This document shows, piece by piece, positions 1 through 5,462 of a stretch of 6,327 bases of DNA. Within the stretch, counting starts at the first letter, position 1; the number at the start of each line of letters is the position of its first letter. Source of the DNA: Pleurocapsa sp. MO_226.B13. GTDB taxonomy: Bacteria; Cyanobacteriota; Cyanobacteriia; Cyanobacteriales; Xenococcaceae. The translations under genes were made by a program, and so were the position numbers. The notes beneath the pieces were generated by a model. The model had not been told where the DNA came from, did not search any database, and saw only the letters and a program-made list of their open reading frames with translations. The DNA is taken from positions 1 through 6,327 of the forward strand of contig JASJEI010000328.1 in NCBI GenBank assembly GCA_030064795.1, in the 5' to 3' direction.

Positions 1-1
1 A

Positions 2-205
2 ATCATCAAACTTTTTCCCGCCGAGTTCTATCACAGCTTGGACTATGACGATTTGAGAGTGTGGTCTATCTGTCGGGCAATCTATCAGCTACCAACTGTG
101 GAATTAATTGAATGGTTGCAAACCTTATTTAATCTAATCGGCCTTTGTATAGCAACGGAACAATTTTGGTCGGTAAGGAAATTTAGTCAGACCAAAACTC
201 ATTAA
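2..205 (+). pseudogene. Truncated 3'-less gene fragment, running in from the left edge
   Basis: An open frame with no start inside the window gives 67 residues before TAA at 203-205. The first 46 or so residues look like real protein, including the stretches FYHSLDYDDLRVW and LPTVELIEWL. The rest overlaps the end of the convergent recombinase gene and a candidate transposon end at 140-177, so the tail is probably read-through into foreign DNA and the host gene is cut near 139. The LPT-ELIEWL stretch weakly recalls a segment before the SAM-binding glycine motif of some phage and plasmid methyltransferase-like proteins. That is from memory and is not enough to assign a function. The upstream part lies outside the window. 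Confidence 0.45.
140..177 (+). repeat. Candidate 38-bp terminal inverted repeat of a Tn3-family transposon
   Basis: The 38 bases start with GG and end with the TAAG expected at the inner end of Tn3-family repeats. Laid without gaps on the Tn3 terminal repeat as I remember it, about half the positions agree, including GGAAC at positions 18-22 and the final TAAG. It lies just beyond the 3' end of the recombinase gene, where a transposon end would be. The outer end is GGCC rather than the common GGGG. The matching right end is not in the window, so this is inferred from one end only. Confidence 0.5.
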
Positions 206-674
206 AACAATTAGCCGAAAGCGTTGTGTAGCGGACAGTGTGTTGAATATTTTTATGACCAAGATATTGTTGAATCATCCGTATATCATGTCCGTCATTC
301 ACTAATTTATAGCCACAAGCGTGTCGAAGCATATGAGGGTGAACGGGAAAAGAGATTGAAGAACATTCAGCTACACGAGTTAAAAGCTTACGAAAACCAG
401 CAGCCGTCATAGGACTTCCTCGTTCTGTGACAAACAGATAGGATGAAGGCGAAGATTTTCGTTTGAGTTTTCTCAATGCTCGTAGTTCTGGTCCTCTTAA
501 GGGATGAACGCTGGGGATACCCCGTTTCAATCGTCGAACATGAAACAAACCCGTATCAAAATCAATCTGTTCCCATCGCAAAGCACATAATTCTGATACT
601 CTAAGACCATGACGATAAGTAAGTAAGATCATTGTGCCATCGCGATGCCCATAGCGTCCTCGTTTTTTGGCCAC
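183..674 (-). CDS. Tyrosine recombinase (short integrase, XerC/D and TnpI fold), start uncertain
   Basis: This is the catalytic domain of a DNA-cutting tyrosine recombinase. Counted from the GTG at 674, the catalytic set is complete: R25 in GLRVSEL, K50 in RLKRG, H114 and R117 in HPHMLRHACG, H140 in LGHKNIQHT, and Y149 in TVRYT as the nucleophile. It belongs to the roughly 195-200 residue integrases that lack a full N-terminal core-binding domain. The GTG start gives only 163 residues and omits a family-like stretch (KRPREYLVPHEVEELIAVAKK). The same frame stays open upstream to about 803 without ATG, GTG or TTG, giving close to family length. An ATG at 780 lies one frame off, so a 5' frameshift or a non-standard start is likely. 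It is divergent from the tnpA remnant, as in Tn3-family elements whose recombinase resolves cointegrates. Confidence 0.85.
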   Translation of the reverse strand: MAKKRGRYGHRDGTMILLTYRHGLRVSELCALRWEQIDFDTGLFHVRRLKRGIPSVHPLRGPELRALRKLKRKSSPSSYLFVTERGSPMTAAGFRKLLTRVAECSSISFPVHPHMLRHACGYKLVNDGHDIRMIQQYLGHKNIQHTVRYTTLSANCFNEFWSD

Positions 675-752
675 AGCAATTAATTCTTCAACTTCATGAG
701 GGACTAAGTATTCACGAGGTCTTTTCTCTTTGTAAGAAACAAAGGGAGGTGG

Positions 753-866
753 AACTGTCCCAATGAGTGATGTCTGGCATTGTTTGACCTTTCAACACGA
801 TAATTAGTGTTTGATTGAGTTTTTGCGCTCAAACTGTCCCACTTACAGTTTATAGTGAGACAGTTT
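753..866. promoter_or_regulatory. Candidate resolution site (IRS-like) for the tyrosine recombinase
   Basis: The motif AACTGTCCCA occurs at 753-762 and again, extended to AAACTGTCCCAC, at 831-842. An inverted copy GTGAGACAGTTT lies at 855-866 and pairs with the second copy at 11 of 12 positions across a 12-base spacer (843-854). A spaced inverted pair plus a direct copy, lying between a divergent tyrosine recombinase and tnpA, is the layout of the internal recombination site of Tn4430-type elements. The binding role is inferred. The region probably also holds the two divergent promoters, but I cannot pick out clear -10 and -35 boxes. Confidence 0.5.
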
Positions 867-879
867 AACCGTGTAAATA

Positions 880-1524
880 ATGCCCGTCCAGTTTCTCTCT
901 GAGGCAGAACATAAGTCTCTCAATCGTTTTCCAGCAGAAATTAGCTCTGAAGATTTGAATCGCTTTTTCTTACTCTCGGATCGAGAATTATCAATTCTCA
1001 AACAACGATGAAGCCGAACATAATCGTCTAGGCTTTGCTCTACAGCTATGTTGTTTGCGATATTTAGGATTTTTTCCTGAAGAACTTCAGTTACCAGAGC
1101 CAGTGGTTAACTATGTAGCTCAACAGCTACAGTTAATTCCAGAGCTATTGATTTTCTACGGTAAGCGATCTAGTACCCAAAGAGAACACCAACGAAAGAT
1201 CCAAGCATTATTAGGATATCGACGTGCATCTAATTCCGATTGGCTGGATTTAGAGCAATGGTTGACGGAGCGAGCATTAGAACACAATCAACCGTTGTTA
1301 CTGTTCCACATGGCTTGCGAACACCTCAAACAGCAAAAAATTCTCCGTATCGGTACAACTATTCTAGCGCTTGATGGTTGCGACAATGAGAGTTAAAGCC
1401 CAGGAAATTAATTATCAGAGCCTTAAAAACTTGTTGACCACAGAACGGAGTACTTGGCTCGATAGTTTATTAGAAATAGAACCAGATGAGACTAGAACTC
1501 CTCTATCCTGGTTACAGAGATCCC
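880..1524 (+). pseudogene. tnpA: Tn3-family transposase TnpA, N-terminal remnant (DUF4158), frameshifted and truncated
   Basis: Translation begins at ATG 880 (MPVQFLSEAEHKSLNRFP), the usual start of Tn3-family TnpA. The reading moves between three frames. Frame 1 stops at TGA 1009-1011. Frame 2 carries on with EAEHNRLGFALQL, LRYLGFFPEEL and the rest of DUF4158 to about 1370. Frame 0 then continues as LMVATMRVKAQ up to TPLSWLQR near 1521. The second shift fits a two-base loss in a GCGCTTGATG context. Together about 210 residues survive of the roughly 1000 usual for the family, and the catalytic DDE domain is absent. Homology ends where a 42-bp repeat starts at 1525, so that repeat or an associated deletion removed the rest. 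No ribosome site is obvious before 880. The gene cannot make an active transposase. Confidence 0.85.
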
Positions 1525-1577
1525 GGGGGATGGCAACGATTCGTGAATTTTACTCCCATATCCCCCTCAAACCTTTG
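1525..1577 (+). repeat. Copy 1 of a ~42-53 bp dispersed repeat with inverted G5/C5 ends
   Basis: The core at 1525-1566 starts GGGGGATGGCAACGATTCG and ends CTCCCATATCCCCC. The two ends are imperfect inverted repeats (GGGGGAT against ATCCCCC, a 7-bp stem). Similarity with copy 2 continues through TCAAA.CTTTG to 1577. The repeat lies exactly where tnpA homology stops. Read in the tnpA frame it adds an artificial tail (GMATIREFYSHIPLK). Confidence 0.8.
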
Positions 1578-1659
1578 TCTAGAGTGAGTTTCATCAAATA
1601 GGAATCAGAGAAAATCCAAAATTCAATGCTGGAGGTTGACGATTTAGATCGAGACTATA

Positions 1660-1713
1660 GGGGGTATGGCAACGATTGTTGAATTTTAGGGTCATATCCC
1701 CCTCAAAGCTTTG
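1660..1713 (+). repeat. Copy 2 of the same dispersed repeat
   Basis: The core at 1660-1702 begins GGGGGTATGGCAACGATT and ends TCATATCCCCC, followed by TCAAAGCTTTG. It lies in the same orientation as copy 1, 135 bases downstream. It differs by a handful of changes in the middle and by one base in the left arm. An in-frame TAG at 1687-1689 shows it is not kept as coding sequence. Confidence 0.75.
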
Positions 1714-1887
1714 CAACGAAAGGGTTCTGAGATTTTAATTTGGAGGCTTTTTGAATGCTTGAAGGCTCAAAATCATACAGCTCAAGATATTCAAGAATTT
1801 AATCACTCTGATTTCTCCCTACTGATGAAAGACTTTGCCGAAAAAAGTGATTTTCGCACTATGAAAAAATTGGCTCGAACCCAATAA
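1690..1887 (+). pseudogene. Orphan coding fragment, 3' end of an unrecognised gene
   Basis: The frame is open from just after a TAG in repeat copy 2 to TAA at 1885-1887 and encodes about 65 residues. The composition is protein-like and amphipathic, with segments such as SEILIWRLFECLKAQNHTAQ and SLLMKDFAEKSDFRTMKKLA. No ATG opens it and no ribosome site is visible. A TTG at 1711 is the only early alternative start. The upstream part seems to have been replaced by the repeat. I do not recognise the family. It could be the tail of a transposase or of an accessory gene, or a non-genic open frame. Confidence 0.3.
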
Positions 1888-1907
1888 AATCGTTCTCTTA
1901 AATTTTG

Positions 1908-1942
1908 AACATTGCCGAAATGAAGCTATTCTCGGCAATGTT
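1908..1942. other. Perfect 11-bp hairpin (AACATTGCCGA arms)
   Basis: The left arm at 1908-1918 (AACATTGCCGA) is exactly complementary to 1932-1942 (TCGGCAATGTT), with a 13-base loop. Neither strand has a clean T-run after it, so a standard intrinsic terminator is not well supported. It lies 20 bases after the stop of the orphan fragment, so it may be that gene's end structure or a protein-binding palindrome. Confidence 0.55.
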
Positions 1943-2016
1943 GTAGCCAAAATATTGGGTAGTCTTAAAGATGTAAGGATACCGCTCCGTATATGGTCAT
2001 TTGTACACGATAAAAA

Positions 2017-2050
2017 ACTTCAGTTGTAGCAAGATTGGAACAACTGAAGT
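2017..2050 (-). terminator. Perfect 11-bp hairpin followed by a T-run on the minus strand
   Basis: The arms at 2017-2027 (ACTTCAGTTGT) and 2040-2050 (ACAACTGAAGT) pair perfectly around a 12-base loop. On the minus strand the stem is followed by six Ts (the A-run at 2012-2017 on the plus strand), which is the form of an intrinsic terminator for leftward transcription. No leftward gene remains upstream of it, so it may be left over from a lost gene. It could instead be an operator or leader structure for the reductase that begins about 140 bases to the right. Confidence 0.45.
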
Positions 2051-2185
2051 GTCCGATGCAGCAACATATTATGCCGATTTTGCATTTATAGAGAATTTGG
2101 CATGAATCGCGGAGGTTCGGATAAGTGCAGCGCAACTGACAATGATAAATTCGATAAAGTCGAACAAAGTATTTATCGAAACTAT

Positions 2186-3214
2186 ATGGGCATGGCTAAA
2201 TTAAATCGCAGGGAGTTAATAGCTATGCTGGCGGGCTTCACCGCCAGTCTGACAGTGTCTGGCTGTTTTAATGGCGAGGACAAGACCGCCGTTGAAGCCT
2301 CCTCCGACAGACTAGGCAGGCTCTTGCCTCTGCGTAATCTAGGTTCGTCTGGTTCAGTCGTGACCAACCTGGGGGCGGGCGGAGACCACATAGGGAAAGC
2401 CTCGGAAAAAGACGCGCAGGCTATCATCGAAAAAGCCTTAGAGGAGGGAGTGCGCTTCTTCGACAATGCCCCCCTATACAGTGATGGATTAGCAGAGGAA
2501 CGCTATGGGAAATTCCTCACGCCTAACTACAGAGATGTTTCCTTTATCATGACCAAAACCTTGGCCAGAAATAAGGCGGACGCCCTGGCGGATCTTGATG
2601 CTTCCCTCTCCCGCATGAAGACCGACTACGTAGACCTATGGCAGGTGCATGCCCTCGAAACTGCGGAACGTGTGGAAGAGCGCATCCGAGACGGTATAAT
2701 CGACGCTTTGCTTGAGGCTCAGGAAGCGGGCAAAGTCAGGCACATTGGTTTCACTGGACATGATTCCTTTGAAGGTCATCTCAAGATGCTGGAGGAGATC
2801 GAAAAACGGGGGGTGAAAATGGCGGCTTCAATGATACCAGTCAACCCAGCCGACCCTCACTTTAAGAGCTTTGTTACCAATGTGCTGCCCAGGTGCGTGG
2901 AGGCTGGCATCGGCGTGCTGGCCATGAAAACGCTGGCCTACGGACGGTTCTTCGGAGGAAACCAGGGCTGGCGCCGTACAGAAGTCTCCCTCAAGCCAGT
3001 AATACCAGAAGTTATTTCCTTGGAGGATGCCTTCGGCTTTGCATGGTCTCTGCCTGTCACCTGCCTTGTCAGCGGTATGGAAAGTGTCCAACAGGTTTCC
3101 CAAAATGCTGCCATAGCGCGAGAAACATGGAACTGGAACCAAGCCGAACTTCAGAAACGGATCGATGCATTAGCCCCCTTTGCTGGCTCAGATCTCGAGT
3201 TTTACAAGATATGA
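2186..3214 (+). CDS. Aldo/keto reductase with Tat-like lipoprotein signal
   Basis: This is a probable NAD(P)H-dependent oxidoreductase of the aldo/keto reductase superfamily. The catalytic tetrad is visible, numbered from the earlier ATG at 2102: D121 in RFFDNAPLY, Y126, K152 in IMTKT and H183 in LWQVHAL. Barrel segments such as KVRHIGFTGH and GIGVLAMKTLAYGRF are typical. The frame is open from ATG 2102 (370 residues). I prefer ATG 2186 (or 2192) because LNRRELIAML, a hydrophobic run and the lipobox TVSGC (C55) then form a normal N-terminal signal: a twin-arginine-type export signal with lipid attachment at the cysteine. No start has a strong ribosome site. The gene is visibly richer in G and C than its neighbours, suggesting transfer. 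The substrate cannot be told. A cytoplasmic enzyme with an unused signal-like N-terminus remains possible. Confidence 0.85.
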   Translation: MGMAKLNRRELIAMLAGFTASLTVSGCFNGEDKTAVEASSDRLGRLLPLRNLGSSGSVVTNLGAGGDHIGKASEKDAQAIIEKALEEGVRFFDNAPLYSDGLAEERYGKFLTPNYRDVSFIMTKTLARNKADALADLDASLSRMKTDYVDLWQVHALETAERVEERIRDGIIDALLEAQEAGKVRHIGFTGHDSFEGHLKMLEEIEKRGVKMAASMIPVNPADPHFKSFVTNVLPRCVEAGIGVLAMKTLAYGRFFGGNQGWRRTEVSLKPVIPEVISLEDAFGFAWSLPVTCLVSGMESVQQVSQNAAIARETWNWNQAELQKRIDALAPFAGSDLEFYKI

Positions 3215-3218
3215 AGTC

Positions 3219-3248
3219 AGCGTCTAACGTGGGGCTATGCCTGACGCT
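3219..3248 (+). terminator. Weak hairpin after the reductase gene
   Basis: AGCGTC at 3219-3224 pairs with GACGCT at 3243-3248 across an 18-base loop, starting five bases after the reductase stop codon. Outer bases can add a few pairs across a bulge. There is no following T-run, so this is at best a weak or rho-assisted end. It shares the higher GC of the reductase gene. Confidence 0.3.
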
Positions 3249-3283
3249 CTGAGTAGCCTCGAAACTCATTTTGGTTGATTTCC

Positions 3284-3470
3284 GAACTTGATATTACAGC
3301 CCTTCAGACAGAATATTCCTTAGCCGCGAACCAGAACAAGAAATTTTGGTACGAGAAAGGTGCATCGTCTCGAAGAAAATTTAGGCGCATTTAATGTGGA
3401 ACTAACCCAAACCGATCTAGCTATTATTGAAGAAAATATGCCTGTAGAAACAGTTGGAGAAAGATACTGA
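3284..3470 (+). pseudogene. Decayed 3' remnant of a second aldo/keto reductase
   Basis: From about 3284 frame 2 reads ELDITALQTEYSL, which matches the strand and loop before the active-site region of cytoplasmic aldo/keto reductases (ITALQxEYSL). A shift gives SREPEQEILVRE, the usual continuation. After an internal deletion, frame 0 reads RLEENLGAFNVELTQTDL and ends ETVGERY with TGA at 3468-3470. That is the standard C-terminus of pyridoxal-reductase-like or YajO-like members. About 60 residues survive of the 320-330 expected, and no catalytic residue remains. This subfamily differs from the intact gene just upstream, so it is not a tandem duplicate of it. It lies tail to tail with the AraC-type regulator and is the more likely former partner of that regulator. 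Confidence 0.75.
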
Positions 3471-3558
3471 TAAGAGATTTGTTCGTGATTTTATATTTGC
3501 GAGATAACGCAGATACGCTAGCATTTTTTGTCTGTTAGTGATTAGCAAGTTTCACAGT

Positions 3559-4434
3559 TCACGTTGCAATAGATTTGGCTTCCTTCGGTGGAACCCCAAA
3601 TTTTTTTGAATAGTCTCTACTAAAGTGATTTGCGCTCTCATAGCCGACGGTAAAAGCTGCATCAGCAACAGAATACCCATCTAATGACAGAAGAGCGTGA
3701 GCCTCCATAAGACGTAGGGTTTTTTGATACTTATGCGGGGTAGTCCCTGTTATTTCGCGGAATTTTTGGTAAAAAGACGACTCACTCATGCTAACTTCAC
3801 GTGCAACTTCAGTGACAAGGAGTCCAGCACGATAATTATCTCGAATGTATTTTATCGCTCTGGCAATTTTGTTGGCTGCGCTGTTACTTGGGATCATTTG
3901 GCGAAGCATTCCGCCATGGACAGACCGCAGCACTCGTAAGTGTAATTCCTTAAAAAGATAGGGACTAATAAGTTCGGCTTCTATCGGATCCTCCATAGTT
4001 GTTATGAGACGGTCAATGGTATCCATAAGCGCACTGTCAGCTTTTTCTGAATCAACAGAAAAAGCACGTTCTTGTTTTTCAATGATTTGCTCAATCTCAA
4101 AATGAAGGCTCCGAATAATTTTCAGATCTATTTTTATAATCAGCGCGAGATAGGGAACTTCGACCGATGCCTGCGTGATTTTGGCATACACAGGTACGTG
4201 ATGGCTAATTATGACAGAATCGCCAGCTGATAGTTGAAGAGTGCGATTGTTCAAACTTGTTTGCTTTGCACCTTGGAGTACGATGCATAATGCTGGCTCA
4301 TAAAGTGTTTCGTTCAACCCAGAGATATCTGCTTCTTTGATGCAAAAAATATCTTCGGAAAAACTATGAAATGCGCTCCCACTTCCGTTTTTTGGCAGGT
4401 AATCTCGCACTTTATTTCTTAAAGATTCAATCAT
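3559..4434 (-). CDS. AraC-family transcriptional regulator (AraC_N type, YqhC-like)
   Basis: A 291-residue DNA-binding activator of the usual family length. Residues ~20-170 fit the AraC-type N-terminal domain, with the characteristic EPALCIVLQGAKQTSL followed by LSAGDSVIISHHVPVYAKI and a sensor-like region. Residues ~190-285 form the AraC DNA-binding domain: the first helix-turn-helix around 205-230 (LLVTEVAREVSMSESSFYQKF) and the second around 254-280 (SVADAAFTVGYESANHFSR). Translation starts at ATG 4434; only a weak GGGGAAAG-like purine run lies upstream. Relatives such as YqhC control neighbouring aldehyde or aldo/keto reductase genes in response to reactive aldehydes. Here the neighbouring reductases are one remnant and one intact gene of another subfamily, so the present target is uncertain. 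The base composition resembles the AT-rich host background. Confidence 0.9.
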   Translation of the reverse strand: MIESLRNKVRDYLPKNGSGSAFHSFSEDIFCIKEADISGLNETLYEPALCIVLQGAKQTSLNNRTLQLSAGDSVIISHHVPVYAKITQASVEVPYLALIIKIDLKIIRSLHFEIEQIIEKQERAFSVDSEKADSALMDTIDRLITTMEDPIEAELISPYLFKELHLRVLRSVHGGMLRQMIPSNSAANKIARAIKYIRDNYRAGLLVTEVAREVSMSESSFYQKFREITGTTPHKYQKTLRLMEAHALLSLDGYSVADAAFTVGYESANHFSRDYSKKFGVPPKEAKSIAT

Positions 4435-4493
4435 TATTCAGGAATTCTTTCCCCATTTTTGTTTCTTAACTCGTCTCTTGTCTTAGTTTATCG

Positions 4494-4503
4494 AAAAGCT
4501 TTT
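4494..4503. promoter_or_regulatory. Short palindrome AAAAGCTTTT upstream of the AraC-family gene
   Basis: A perfect 10-base palindrome lies about 60 bases before the regulator's start codon, within its likely promoter region. It could be part of an operator, but such short AT-rich palindromes arise by chance. The region 4435-4574 otherwise shows no gene. Confidence 0.2.
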
Positions 4504-4574
4504 ACCTAGAGAATCGAACGTGTTTTTTTGTAATGTTTTGGTCAAGATATTTGAAGGCTAAAAGTATTGTCTAC

Positions 4575-4627
4575 AGAAGGTTTAAGGAGGATATGGGAGT
4601 AAATTTCACGAATCGTTGCCATCCCCC
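4575..4627 (-). repeat. Copy 3 of the dispersed repeat, inverted relative to copies 1 and 2
   Basis: On the minus strand the core starts GGGGGATGGCAACGATTCGTG and ends CTCCCATATCCTCC, followed by TTAAACCTTCTG. It matches copy 1 at all but a few positions. With copy 1 it brackets the reductase/AraC block in inverted orientation. Coordinates may be off by one base. Confidence 0.75.
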
Positions 4628-4701
4628 ATAAATACGCACCAGATGAAGATGAGATTTTAAAGACAGGAGTTACTTATATTCATATCGGCAATGATTTGAT
4701 T

Positions 4702-4717
4702 CATAGCGATCGCTATG
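4702..4717. repeat. 16-bp perfect palindrome around a HIP1 site
   Basis: CATAGCGATCGCTATG reads the same on both strands and contains the cyanobacterial HIP1 octamer GCGATCGC at 4706-4713. HIP1 sites are very frequent in many cyanobacterial genomes. The palindrome extends four bases beyond the octamer on each side. Confidence 0.8.
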
Positions 4718-4735
4718 CTGATTTGATCGTATTAT

Positions 4736-4743
4736 GCGATCGC
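4736..4743. repeat. HIP1 octamer GCGATCGC
   Basis: The second HIP1 copy, 30 bases after the first and in the same open frame, where it reads CDR. Confidence 0.8.
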
Positions 4744-4791
4744 AGGAGAGAAAAGATTAAAAGGAAGACGGTGCAGAAATTGCAGTTTTAA

Positions 4792-4964
4792 TGAAGCCAG
4801 GAAGAAGAAGGCGGTCGGCAAGTTGAAGTTTGAGAGTGATTGGGGGTGGCGAGCGCATTTCAGCCAACACATTGAAAATCGTGCATTTCTCCATCTGGAA
4901 GTTCTTTGATTTTCTGACCTTTATAGATAAAATTTGGCTCGACCGACAATCTATTCAGCAACGC
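4792..4964. other. Non-coding spacer downstream of the DM13 gene
   Basis: I see no supportable gene here. A 33-residue minus-strand frame starting at ATG 4858 crosses into the open frame at 4604-4791 and has no ribosome site or family match I recognise. No clear hairpin with a T-run ends the DM13 gene. Confidence 0.5.
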
Positions 4965-5375
4965 CTAGTATTTTGCCTCTGCTAAATCGGCATTGAATTT
5001 ATCGCACCAAAGTGTAACTTCATCGTATTGAGCGGGGTTAAAATCGAACGGCAAACGATAAATTTGTTTTCCTTCATCTGAATTCAGACCAGAAAAGAGA
5101 GTATCTTCGCTAAATTCATCGTTGTTAGAAAAGCCTATTTTGGGATCGGGTGCGCCATCAAATTTAAAATTATCTTGAAGAACTAAATAATGAATTTCCC
5201 CTTTTTTGATTATTTGAAATTCCCCACTTACTGTATGACCGCCTTGCCCTATAAAGCTACCAGTTTCGATTAATTCTCCTCCCGTCAAAATATCTTCTGC
5301 TTTTACTAATGTGGGACTCATAGCAAAAGTTAACGCCGACAATAGCCAAATTACTCGTTTCATAATTTTACTCAT
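4965..5375 (-). CDS. Secreted DM13-domain protein
   Basis: A 136-residue protein with an N-terminal signal peptide: basic MSKIMKR, hydrophobic VIWLLSALTFAM, and likely cleavage after A26 (LVKA/ED). The rest fits one DM13 domain: SFIGQGGHTVSGEFQI, then HYLVLQDNFKFDGAPDPKIG, then LNSDEGKQIYRLP, ending YDEVTLWCDKFNADLAEA with the conserved cysteine C124. DM13 domains are proposed to act in redox or electron transfer through this cysteine; that is a family prediction, not a tested role here. The length suits a single-domain cyanobacterial member. Start at ATG 5375 or at ATG 5363 (M5); neither has a clear ribosome site. It lies 87 bases after the next gene on the same strand, so the two may be co-transcribed. 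The protein should act outside the cytoplasmic membrane. Confidence 0.85.
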   Translation of the reverse strand: MSKIMKRVIWLLSALTFAMSPTLVKAEDILTGGELIETGSFIGQGGHTVSGEFQIIKKGEIHYLVLQDNFKFDGAPDPKIGFSNNDEFSEDTLFSGLNSDEGKQIYRLPFDFNPAQYDEVTLWCDKFNADLAEAKY

Positions 5376-5462
5376 TTATTGTAAGTTTACTTCAATTTAA
5401 TTTACCGAAAATATCTTAATCAGACCTGAGAAAATTCCAACCTTTGCAAATAAAAAGATGTC

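Larger units (their letters stand above)
4604..4791 (+). pseudogene. Unrecognised coding fragment after repeat copy 3
   Basis: An open frame begins inside repeat copy 3, after a TAA near 4601, and ends at TAA 4789-4791. From about 4630 the residues look protein-like: KYAPDEDEILKTGVTYIHIG, then NDLIHSDRYADLIVLCDRRR and a lysine-rich tail. No start codon or ribosome site opens the frame, so it is probably the 3' part of a gene whose front was displaced by the repeat. It contains two HIP1 octamers, which suggests cyanobacterial host DNA. I do not recognise the family. Confidence 0.35.

Noticed and set aside
224..412. Plus-strand open frame of 62 codons
   Set aside because: It is antisense to the catalytic half of the recombinase, whose active-site motifs are clear. 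It has no ribosome site or family features.
1525..1713. Repeat copies 1 and 2 as a short CRISPR-like array
   Set aside because: Only two same-strand copies, about 90 bases between them, divergent cores, a third inverted copy 3 kb away and no cas gene.
2182..2466. Minus-strand frame inside the aldo/keto reductase, with similar ones at 2828-3142 and 3069-3269 and a plus-strand one at 2893-3252
   Set aside because: All overlap the intact reductase with conserved catalytic residues. They are shadows favoured by its higher GC content.
3724..3939. Plus-strand frame inside the AraC-family gene
   Set aside because: Antisense to the well-conserved helix-turn-helix region.
4757..4858. 33-residue minus-strand frame starting MRSPPPITLKLQ
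   Set aside because: Very short, no ribosome site, runs antisense into the more protein-like frame at 4630-4791, and I recognise no family.
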